A stretch of 64,000 bases of DNA from NCBI RefSeq assembly GCF_000230715.2, contig NC_019792.1:558001-622000 (forward strand), written 5' to 3'. The notes below the pieces were generated by a model, which saw only the letters and a list, made by a program, of their open reading frames with translations, did no database searches and had not been told where the DNA came from. A program made the position numbers and the translations under genes. The number at the start of each line of letters is the position of its first letter. The stretch's first letter is position 1. The stretch comes from Natronobacterium gregoryi SP2. GTDB lineage: Archaea; Halobacteriota; Halobacteria; Halobacteriales; Natrialbaceae. This document shows, piece after piece, positions 1 to 7,635 of this stretch.

Positions 1-2
1 TC

Positions 3-566
3 TTTACGCCCCTGTCTCGGATGGGAAGCGAGGTCGCACGCCATCGTGAAGGCAACCGATTCGAAAAACTCGCGACGACGCCGCTGTCGAGGTGCGAGTG
101 GCTGCTCGCTCAGACGATCGTCAACGCCGTTATCATCGGTCTCGCGGGACTGTTGATTCTCGTCCTCGTGCTCGCACTGACCGGAGCCGAGCTCGTCTTC
201 TCCACCCTGCTCGTAGCATACGTCCTCGTTGGCGTGATCTGTTTCTGTGGCATCGGCGCGATGCTCGGCAGCTACACCGACTCGCGGGACGGTGCCGTCG
301 CAGCCAGCAACGCGATCGCACTCCCGCTTTTGTTCCTCTCCGAGACGTTCGTCACGCTCGAACAACTGCCCGGCTGGTTCGAACCGCTCGTCAATCTCTC
401 GCCGCTTACCTACTTCGCTCGCGGCGTCCGAGCAGCGACGTACCCCGACGCGACGACACCCGCCGTCGCGGGAGTCGATCCGACGATTGCCAACCTGGGA
501 ATCCTGGTCGCACTGGCAGTCGTCGCGTTCGCACTCGGCGCGCGATCGATCCCCCGAACCGACTGA
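3..566 (+). CDS. ABC-2 type transporter permease, C-terminal part (5' end outside window)
   Basis: The frame is open to the left edge, so the start lies outside. About 185 residues remain. They contain at least four hydrophobic membrane segments, the stretch SPLTYFARGVR near the C-terminus, and a last helix (LGILVALAVVAFALGAR). This is the usual layout of the ABC-2 family, membrane permeases that pair with a separate ATPase for drug, polysaccharide or lipid export. Only one base separates its stop from the convergent histidine kinase gene. The ATPase partner is probably upstream, outside the window. The family call is fairly safe; the substrate cannot be told. Confidence 0.8.
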   Translation, partial: FTPLSRMGSEVARHREGNRFEKLATTPLSRCEWLLAQTIVNAVIIGLAGLLILVLVLALTGAELVFSTLLVAYVLVGVICFCGIGAMLGSYTDSRDGAVAASNAIALPLLFLSETFVTLEQLPGWFEPLVNLSPLTYFARGVRAATYPDATTPAVAGVDPTIANLGILVALAVVAFALGARSIPRTD

Positions 567-567
567 C

Positions 568-3500
568 CTACTCGGTCGCTGCCGGCAAGGTAACGAAAAA
601 CGTCGACCCCCCACCCGGTTCTGACTCGAGCCAGATCTCGCCGCCGTGCCGCTCGACGATCCGCTCACAGAGCGCAAGGCCGATACCACTGCCGGACTGT
701 CCGACCGCGTGGAGTCGTTCGAACAGCTCGAAGATCCGATCGGCGTCGTCGGGCTCGATGCCGATCCCGTCGTCTTCGACCGAGATCACCCACTCGCCGT
801 CGTCCCGAACGGCTGAGATTTCGACCCGCGGCGGCTCGTCGCCGCTGTATTCGATCGCGTTCGACAGCAGGTTCTGGAAGAGTTGCCGGAGCTGGTTACC
901 GTCGCCCTCGACGCGCGGCAGTGACTCCGCGAGGATCTCGGCGTCGTGCTCTTCGATGGGAACCTCGAGGTCCCTGCGGACATCTGCGAGTACGTCGTCC
1001 AGCCCGACCGGTTCGAGCGGTTCGCCAGCGGTGTCGACCCGCGAGTACGCAAGCAGACCGTCGATCATCTCCCGCATCCGGTCGGCACCGTCGACAGCGT
1101 ACTCGATGAACTCCATCGCGTCGTCGTCTAACTGGTCAGCGTACCTGGTCTCGAGCAACTGGAGGTAACTCGAGACCATCCGAAGGGGCTCTTGCAGGTC
1201 GTGTGACGCAGCATAGGCGAACTGCTCGAGGCGTTCGTTGGACTCCTCGAGTCTGCGCTGGTATTCTCTGCGTTCGGTGATGTCGGTCAGGACGACGACG
1301 GCACGGGTTACGTTCCCGCACTCGTCTCTGATCGGCGTCCCGTGTTCCGTGATGATCCGCTGACTGCCGTCGGCCGTCTCGATCTCGTAGACGTTGGGAT
1401 CGACGACGGCCTCTCCCTCGAGAACCTGCACCATCGTCCACGCTTCGGGCTCGACGGGCGCACCCGAGTCAGCCCAGACTGCGTCGGCATTCTCGTACTC
1501 CACAACGGTTTCGGCATCGAAGACGTCTCTCCCCCAGATCTCTCTGGCCGTGTCGTTTGCCCGCAGCAGGGAGCCGTCGCCGTCCGCGACGACGACGCCG
1601 ACCGGCAACACGTCGAACAGCGTCTCGAGTTGCGTTCGCTGTTGCTCGGCCTCGAGTTCGGCCTGCTTACGCTCGGTGATGTCGGTCAACGCGCCGGAGA
1701 ACGTCTGTGGGTTCCCCCCTTCGTCGCACTCGACGTGACCGCGGGCGATCACCCACCTGATTTCGTCGTCGTCCCGAATGCGGTACTCGGCCTCGTACTC
1801 GCTACAACAGTCGAGAGCGTCTTCGATCTCGGCTCTTACGCGCTCGCGATCGGCTTCGTGGACTGACGCGAGCAACCGCTCGATCGAGACGCCGTCCCGT
1901 GCTGCTGCCGGATCGACCCCGAACGCCTTCGCAAACGCGGAACCGGTGACGAACTCGTCGGCAGGCACGTCCCACTCCCAGGTGCCGACCGCTCCAGCCT
2001 CGGTTGCCGCCTCGAGTCGTGTTTTGGTCTCTCGCAGCAGTTGCTCACGTTCCCTGCGCTCGGTAACGTCACGGAAGTACACCGATAGGCCGGTCTCGGA
2101 CGGGTAGGCGTTGACCTCGAGCCAGGCGTCTGCGACCTCCGAGTACGCCACGAATCGAACCGTCTCCTGGGACTCCATCGCCTCCCGGTACTCGCGTTCG
2201 AACCGGGAGCCGACGGCGGTCGGAAACACCTCCCAGACGTTCTTCCCGACCAGTTCCCGATCCACAGCACCGAGTAGTTCCTTCGCACGCTCGTTTACGT
2301 ACGTGTAGCGCCAGTCCGTATCGATCGCGTGGAACGCGTCGCTGACGCGCTCGAGTGTCCGCTCGAGTTCGCTCTCGAGGCGCTTGCGTTCGGTGACGTC
2401 CCGCAGCGCGTACACTGCGCCGTCGAACTCGCCGTCGACGTCGAAAAGCGGCGCACAGTGGGCGGAGAGCCACACTCGAGTCCCGTCGGGCTGGTCGATC
2501 CCGAGTACCTCGTCGTAAACCGGAGCGCCGGTCCCCCTAACGGTACTGAACGGTAGCTCGTCACCCGACAACGGATCGCCGTCCTCGTCGACGAGATTCC
2601 AGCGCTCGTCGTCGTGGACGTAGCTTCGTAGTTCCTCGAGCGGGCGGTCGAACAGCTCTTCGGCACGGTCGTTGGCGAACACGTTCCGTCCATCGGCGTC
2701 GAGCAGCGTGATGCCGACAGGGCTCGTCTGGAGAATTTCGTCTTTCAGGTCGCGTTCGGCACGCAGTTGTTCCTCGAGTCGGTTGCGCTCGGTGACGTCG
2801 CGGACGACCCCGACACGTTTCTCGCTGCCGTCTTCGCCAACTAGAAGGGTAAACCGGTTCTCGACAGTGCAGGTCTTGCTTGCACCGACAGTGATCGTCT
2901 CTTCGAACGTCGGACTCCTGCTGTCGTCGACAGCCGTCCGCCACTCGGCGTCGATCGTGTCGACAGCGTCTACGTTCTCCCCGAACACGCTGGTCGCGTC
3001 TCTCCCCCGAAGCTCCTCGCGGGAGAACGCCGTCAACGCGGCAAACGAGTCGTTGACCAGCTCGAATCGGCGATCCTCGTCGAGCACGTACATTCCGTCG
3101 TGGGCCGTCTCAACCGCCGTCTCGTATCGCTCGAGTTTGCGCTCCCGGCGGAACCGGTCGGTGACGTTCTCGATCGCGAAGACGACACCGTCTAACTCGT
3201 CGTTGGCGTCGTAGACCGGCGCACCGTTGACCGAGACCCAGACCCGCTCCCCGCTCGGTCGCAACACGCCACTGACCTGGCCATACAGTGGCTCCTCGGC
3301 GTCGACGATCCGCGGGAACGGGAGTTCCTCGCGCTCGAGTGGCTCGCCGTCGACGCCAATTTCGTCCCACTCCGGGTCGTCGAACCTGAGTTCGTCGACC
3401 CGCTCTTTGCTCCGGCCAAATATTTCCTCGGCGCGTTCGTTCGCGAACCGCATCTCGCCGTCGACCCCGACGATCGTGATTCCGATCGGGCTCGCTTCGA

Positions 3501-4080
3501 CGATTCCCTCCTTGAGCGTCTGTTCGACGTCCCGCCGTCGCTCCGCTCGATCGCGCTCGATCGCCGACGCGAGGACGACTGCCACGTTCCTGAGAAAGGC
3601 CAGGTCTGCCTCCGTGAACGCACCGACGACCGTCGCGCTGGCGCTCAGAACCCCCCAGGGCTCTGACGGTGGCCCGATCGGGACGCTGATCCCACTTTCA
3701 GGAGCGTGTTCGTAACCTACTCCCTGCCTCTCGAACCGATCTTCCGCCTGGAAATCGTCGACGAGCACCGGCTCGTTTTCCGCTACCGTGTATCCGGCCT
3801 GCGAATCCCGACCAGCTGAAACCGTTGCCGCTTCCACCTCGTCTGTCTCTCGGCCGATTCCCGCTCGAAGGTGGAGTCGGCTTCCGTCAGACGAACGTTC
3901 GAGGACGGTACACGAACACGATTCCACGCCCAGCGTCTCTGCGACTGTCCGCGTCGCGTCGCGACAGACATCGTCGAAACCCCGATCCTCGAGTGCGCGA
4001 TCTCCGAAATCGGCGACTGCGCGTTGCCGGTAAACGCGGTCGTCCGGCGCTGACTCGGTACCGGATGGAGACGGGTCCAT
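568..4080 (-). CDS. Multi-PAS sensor histidine kinase
   Basis: 1170 aa, no membrane segment, so probably a cytosolic sensor. Order: an N-terminal GAF-like domain (about 20-185), then six PAS/PAC units, each ending in a VTER- or ITER-type linker, then a HisKA domain with phospho-acceptor His in AYAASHDLQEP (about residue 950), then HATPase with N box (NLLSNAIEYSG), G1 (DDGIGIEP) and G2 (GSGIGLALC). This is the common haloarchaeal form of hybrid-less kinase; its response regulator is not adjacent. The PAS ligands (redox, light or small molecules) cannot be read from sequence. ATG at 4080 has a TATA-like CTTTACA about 30 nt upstream on the minus strand. Confidence 0.9.
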   Translation of the reverse strand: MDPSPSGTESAPDDRVYRQRAVADFGDRALEDRGFDDVCRDATRTVAETLGVESCSCTVLERSSDGSRLHLRAGIGRETDEVEAATVSAGRDSQAGYTVAENEPVLVDDFQAEDRFERQGVGYEHAPESGISVPIGPPSEPWGVLSASATVVGAFTEADLAFLRNVAVVLASAIERDRAERRRDVEQTLKEGIVEASPIGITIVGVDGEMRFANERAEEIFGRSKERVDELRFDDPEWDEIGVDGEPLEREELPFPRIVDAEEPLYGQVSGVLRPSGERVWVSVNGAPVYDANDELDGVVFAIENVTDRFRRERKLERYETAVETAHDGMYVLDEDRRFELVNDSFAALTAFSREELRGRDATSVFGENVDAVDTIDAEWRTAVDDSRSPTFEETITVGASKTCTVENRFTLLVGEDGSEKRVGVVRDVTERNRLEEQLRAERDLKDEILQTSPVGITLLDADGRNVFANDRAEELFDRPLEELRSYVHDDERWNLVDEDGDPLSGDELPFSTVRGTGAPVYDEVLGIDQPDGTRVWLSAHCAPLFDVDGEFDGAVYALRDVTERKRLESELERTLERVSDAFHAIDTDWRYTYVNERAKELLGAVDRELVGKNVWEVFPTAVGSRFEREYREAMESQETVRFVAYSEVADAWLEVNAYPSETGLSVYFRDVTERREREQLLRETKTRLEAATEAGAVGTWEWDVPADEFVTGSAFAKAFGVDPAAARDGVSIERLLASVHEADRERVRAEIEDALDCCSEYEAEYRIRDDDEIRWVIARGHVECDEGGNPQTFSGALTDITERKQAELEAEQQRTQLETLFDVLPVGVVVADGDGSLLRANDTAREIWGRDVFDAETVVEYENADAVWADSGAPVEPEAWTMVQVLEGEAVVDPNVYEIETADGSQRIITEHGTPIRDECGNVTRAVVVLTDITERREYQRRLEESNERLEQFAYAASHDLQEPLRMVSSYLQLLETRYADQLDDDAMEFIEYAVDGADRMREMIDGLLAYSRVDTAGEPLEPVGLDDVLADVRRDLEVPIEEHDAEILAESLPRVEGDGNQLRQLFQNLLSNAIEYSGDEPPRVEISAVRDDGEWVISVEDDGIGIEPDDADRIFELFERLHAVGQSGSGIGLALCERIVERHGGEIWLESEPGGGSTFFVTLPAATE

Positions 4081-4146
4081 TTCGATACCGATAGGCCCTG
4101 GGCGACTGTAAAGGCTCTCGTCGTCTCACCCACGAACGCCGGCGAA

Positions 4147-4246
4147 GTCGCCCCCAACAGTTCGTCCCGTCCGGCGCGATCTCACCGAGCAGCAACCCCG
4201 ACCCGACGCGGACGCGCCGAGATATCGGTACAGCAGTCCGTATGAG
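4147..4246. repeat. Degenerate copy of the dispersed palindrome family
   Basis: The 314-bp gap between the kinase and the Gfo/Idh gene holds no convincing gene. It carries a right arm GGTACAGCAGTCCGTATGAG (4228-4247), identical in form to the arms of the long palindromes elsewhere in this window, and a weakly matching left arm (TTCGTCCCGTCCGGCGCG near 4161). The copy lies downstream of the Gfo/Idh gene, which runs leftwards. Confidence 0.5.
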
Positions 4247-4394
4247 TCGAGTCGTCGACGCCGTCTGGCAGGCGAGCCTGATCGAAATCTCTTGGCGCTC
4301 AAAGACTGTGGCGACTGCTTCTCGAACGGGAACCGTGAACGGCATTCAGATCCAACGGTGGCGAGTGCCACAACGCCAGGGTCACTGCCAACGC

Positions 4395-5426
4395 TCACTC
4401 GAGTGCGTCGTCGATAAGCGACTGTACGTCGACCTCCCGTCCCTCTTCGTCCGCCAGGTAGGTGGCCTCGGTCAACGCCGTCACCTGAAGTCCCACGTCA
4501 CCGGGAACTGCCGGCTCGGCCTCTCCAGTGATCGACTCGAGGAAGTTCGTCAACTTCGCCGTCGTCAGCGTCGAGAAATCCGTCGGCGCGTCGATCTGGC
4601 TCTCGTAGACCATCCCGTTGCGTTCCTCGAGTCGAATCACCTCGCCGTCGAACGCGATCCGTCCGTCGCTGCCCCAGATCGCGTACCCCTCCGACGGTGA
4701 GCGGTTGACGCCGTCGCCACTGACCGTGACGCTCGCCAAGACGGATCGGTCGTCGGCGTCGCGCTCGAGACGCAAGGAGAGTGCGCTGTTGACGTCGACT
4801 TTCGGGGACGCGTAGCTCACGTGGGCCGAGACACTGATCGGCTTCGCACCGGTGAGCCACAGCACGGCATCGAGCAGGTGCGAACCGGTATCGTACAGTT
4901 GCCCGCCACCGGAAAGCGACGGTTCGACGCGCCAGGAACCCTCGTGGAGGTCGATCCAGTTCTGCCCGAGGTAGGCGTCCGCCGTGTGGAGGTCACCGAT
5001 TCGGCCGGTTTCGACCAGCCGCTTGATCTCGAGAAACCCCGGATGGAAGTGTCGCTGATAGCCGACCTGGAGTTCGCAGTCGTTTCGGTCGGCTACCTCG
5101 AGCAACTCGACTGCGTCGTCGACGTCGGTCACCATCGGCTTCTCGAGGTAGACGTGGACGCCCGACTCGAGACACGCCAGTGCCTGCTCGTGGTGGAGGG
5201 TGTGTGGCGTCACGATCAACGCGAGGTCGATCTCCCCACTGTGGTCCGCGAGCAACGTCTCGTACTCCGCGTACGCGGGCGCATCGAACGTCCGCTCGAA
5301 GACTGCTCGTGCCTCGGCGGAGACGTCGGCTCCTGCAATCATCTCGACGTCTTCGAGAGTTGCGAGCACCTCGAGCGACAGTTGTCCGAGGCCACCGAGC
5401 CCGATCGCGGCTGCGCCGAACTGCAT
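4395..5426 (-). CDS. Gfo/Idh/MocA family NAD(P)-dependent oxidoreductase
   Basis: 343 aa. The N-terminal Rossmann fold has GLGGLGQLSLEVL, followed by the family's EKP motif (VYLEKPMVTDVDDAV, about 92-107) with the catalytic-site Lys. The C-terminal alpha/beta substrate domain has GGGQLYDTGSHLLDAVLWLTG, the usual family motif with the conserved His/Asp pair. Such enzymes oxidise or reduce sugars, inositols or biliverdin-type substrates with a bound nicotinamide cofactor. The gene stands alone, so no substrate can be inferred. ATG at 5426 places the Rossmann motif at the right distance from the N-terminus. Confidence 0.9.
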   Translation of the reverse strand: MQFGAAAIGLGGLGQLSLEVLATLEDVEMIAGADVSAEARAVFERTFDAPAYAEYETLLADHSGEIDLALIVTPHTLHHEQALACLESGVHVYLEKPMVTDVDDAVELLEVADRNDCELQVGYQRHFHPGFLEIKRLVETGRIGDLHTADAYLGQNWIDLHEGSWRVEPSLSGGGQLYDTGSHLLDAVLWLTGAKPISVSAHVSYASPKVDVNSALSLRLERDADDRSVLASVTVSGDGVNRSPSEGYAIWGSDGRIAFDGEVIRLEERNGMVYESQIDAPTDFSTLTTAKLTNFLESITGEAEPAVPGDVGLQVTALTEATYLADEEGREVDVQSLIDDALE

Positions 5427-5573
5427 ACGCTAGTCGCCATGCCGGGACCGAAAAGCGCTTTCCCGACGTTCGGGCGCGGTGACGGTCACTACGGTACGAC
5501 GGTCTTTCTTTCCGGACGACGATCGGTGGCCGCCACCGGAAGTTACTCTCCCCTGGCTAGCGTCCGTCCGTTC

Positions 5574-5726
5574 ATGCCAACCTGTCCCGGCTGCAGACAG
5601 CAGCTATCCCACGAGAACTGCCTCGAGCACTTACGCTACTGCAAGTGGGTCTGGAGCGATCGGCCAGAACGAGAGTCACGCTGGAGCGAACAACTCATCG
5701 ATCAGATGCGTGGCCGAGGCCGTTGA
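5574..5726 (+). CDS. Small Cys/His-rich zinc-finger-like protein (50 aa)
   Basis: ATG at 5574 opens a 50-residue frame with a compact metal-ligand pattern: CPGC near the start, then HENCLEH and LRYC, giving four Cys and two His within 23 residues. The rest is charged and basic, ending RGRGR. Very small zinc-ribbon or zinc-finger proteins of this size are common in haloarchaea and are often missed by gene callers. It sits between the 5' end of the oxidoreductase gene and the HTH gene. No function is known to me; zinc binding is inferred from the ligand spacing only. Confidence 0.55.
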   Translation: MPTCPGCRQQLSHENCLEHLRYCKWVWSDRPERESRWSEQLIDQMRGRGR

Positions 5727-5911
5727 CCGGATCGGGTGATCGGGGTGGAAAATGTGTTACGCCGCCACTGCCCACGAGGACGACCCTCACGGGCACGACG
5801 ATTACGGCTTCTCTCCAGGAAAACAGCTCTGGAGGAGGCAGCCGCGTCGACAAAACAGTTGGCCCGGCGATCACTCGCTGCCCGGAGGATAACTAGCAAG
5901 AATAAGAAAGA

Positions 5912-5944
5912 AGAGTAAATATTATTACTCTGTATTCGATACAG
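5912..5944. promoter_or_regulatory. Two adjacent inverted repeats over the promoter of the small HTH gene
   Basis: AGAGTAA-6-TTACTCT (5912-5931) is followed directly by CTGTAT-TCG-ATACAG (5930-5944). Both have perfect arms. The AT-rich centre (AAATATTATT) is also the likely TATA box, about 28-30 nt before the ATG at 5952. A regulator bound here would block TBP or the start site, so autoregulation by the downstream winged-helix protein is a reasonable guess. Confidence 0.5.
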
Positions 5945-5951
5945 TGACGTG

Positions 5952-6230
5952 ATGAGTGCATCAGAGCCTGTCCGCCACGGAACCGACGACGCGGACGACC
6001 GCGGTACGTGGGAGGACGTCCGTGATCTCCCGCCGAGCGCCAAACTGGTCGCGAAAGTCCTCGAGTACAACGAGACGATGACCCAGCAACAGATCGCCGA
6101 AGAGACACTGTTGCCCTCGCGTACCGTCCGGTACGCACTGAACCGACTCGACGAGGAGAACGTCGTCGACTCCCGATTCTCCTTTTCGGACGCCCGCAAA
6201 CGCCTCTACACGCTCGATATCGACTGCTGA
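5952..6230 (+). CDS. Small winged-helix transcriptional regulator
   Basis: 92 aa from ATG 5952 (a GTG directly before it is possible). The centre reads as a MarR/ArsR-like helix-turn-helix: LVAKVLEYNETMTQQQIAEETLLPSRTVRYALNRLDEENVV, where the second helix (PSRTVRYALNRL) would be the recognition helix, followed by a short wing (FSDARKRLYTL). Proteins of this form are abundant single-domain regulators in haloarchaea. A promoter with two inverted repeats lies just upstream. The target genes are unknown; mre11 starts 80 bp downstream but has its own TATA-like CTTTAGG at 6279-6286. Confidence 0.8.
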   Translation: MSASEPVRHGTDDADDRGTWEDVRDLPPSAKLVAKVLEYNETMTQQQIAEETLLPSRTVRYALNRLDEENVVDSRFSFSDARKRLYTLDIDC

Positions 6231-6309
6231 TTCTCTCGAGCGTTCGGTTGGCTGTACTTTCACTCCGGTCGCGGAACTCCTTTAGGGACTGCCGCCGAAC
6301 GACCGATAG

Positions 6310-7635
6310 ATGACGCGGGTGATACACACGGGCGACACCCACATCGGGTACCAGCAGTACAACGCGCCCGAGCGACGGCGGGACTTCCTCGCGGCGTTTC
6401 GCGACGTGATCGAGGACGCGATAGAAGACGACGTCGACGCCGTGGTCCACGCCGGCGACCTCTTTCACGATCGCCGGCCGACGCTGGTCGACCTGCAGGG
6501 AACGATCGACGTCCTTCGGGACCTTCGAGAGGCCGACGTTCCGTTCCTCGCGGTCGTCGGCAACCACGAGGGGAAACGCGACGCCCAGTGGCTCGACCTC
6601 TTTGCCGACCTGGGACTCGCGACCCGACTGGGGGCCGACCCCGAGATCGTCGACGGCGTCGCCTTCTACGGCCTGGATTTCGTCCCTCGATCGCGACGCG
6701 ACGCCCTCGAGTACGACTTTCCCTCCCCGCCTGAGGAGGCAAATCACGCCGCGATCGTGAGCCACGGGCTGTTCGACCCATTCTCCCACGCCGACTGGGA
6801 TACCGAACGACTCCTCGACGAGGCGACCGTCGAGTTCGACGCCGTCCTGCTCGGTGACAACCACGAGCCAGGCACGGCCGAAATGAACGACACCTGGATC
6901 ACCTACTGTGGCTCGACCGAGCGGGCAAGCGCGAGCGAACGCGAGGATCGGGGCTACAACCTCGTCGAGTTCGACGAAGAGGTGACGATCAGCCGCCGTG
7001 GTCTGACCGACACCCGCGAGTTCGTCTTCGTCGACGTCTCCCTCGAGGACGACGAGGGGATCGACCACGTTCAGGAACGTGTTCGACAACACGACGTAGA
7101 AGATGCCGTCGTCATCGTCACGATCGAGGGCGAGGGGAAACCGATCACGCCCGCCGCGATCGAAGAACTCGCGCTCGATCGCGGTGCGCTGATCGCCCGG
7201 GTCAACGACCGGCGCGAACTGCCCGACGAGGACGAGGGCGTCTCGGTCAGTTTCGCCGACCCGGACGAAGCCGTCCGCGAACGGGTCCGCGACCTCGGAC
7301 TCAGCGACGCCGCCCTCGAAATCGACGACACCGTCCGCGACGGGAAACTCGCCGACGCCAACGTTCGCGAGTCAGTCGAACGACGCGTCCGCGAGTTGCT
7401 CGAGGACGACGAAGCGGCGTTCGAGCCCGCGCCCGAGCAGGAACCGGACGGCGAGGACGTGACGACCCTCGCGGACCAGCTGCCGGATTCGGACTCGAAC
7501 CCGGATTCGGACTCGAACCCGGACTCGGACTCGGACCCAGCGAACGAAGAGAACGACAGTGCAGAGAGCAAAGCAGCAAGCGAGAAGCCGGCGGACGAAC
7601 CCGCAGAACCAGCTTCGCTGGGTGATTTCGAATGA
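6310..7635 (+). CDS. mre11: DNA double-strand break repair nuclease Mre11
   Basis: 441 aa. All phosphodiesterase motifs of the Mre11 calcineurin-like core are present: DTHIGYQQ (I), GDLFHDRRP (II), VGNHEGKRD (III, catalytic His), VSHGLFDP, and LGDNHEPG. The manganese nuclease works with Rad50 to process DNA ends in homologous recombination. The C-terminal third is acidic and ends in tandem PDSDSN-type repeats (DNA about 7484-7537), typical of halophile linkers. The last codons overlap the rad50 start in an ATGA (7632-7635), so the pair is translationally coupled. Confidence 0.97.
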   Translation: MTRVIHTGDTHIGYQQYNAPERRRDFLAAFRDVIEDAIEDDVDAVVHAGDLFHDRRPTLVDLQGTIDVLRDLREADVPFLAVVGNHEGKRDAQWLDLFADLGLATRLGADPEIVDGVAFYGLDFVPRSRRDALEYDFPSPPEEANHAAIVSHGLFDPFSHADWDTERLLDEATVEFDAVLLGDNHEPGTAEMNDTWITYCGSTERASASEREDRGYNLVEFDEEVTISRRGLTDTREFVFVDVSLEDDEGIDHVQERVRQHDVEDAVVIVTIEGEGKPITPAAIEELALDRGALIARVNDRRELPDEDEGVSVSFADPDEAVRERVRDLGLSDAALEIDDTVRDGKLADANVRESVERRVRELLEDDEAAFEPAPEQEPDGEDVTTLADQLPDSDSNPDSDSNPDSDSDPANEENDSAESKAASEKPADEPAEPASLGDFE

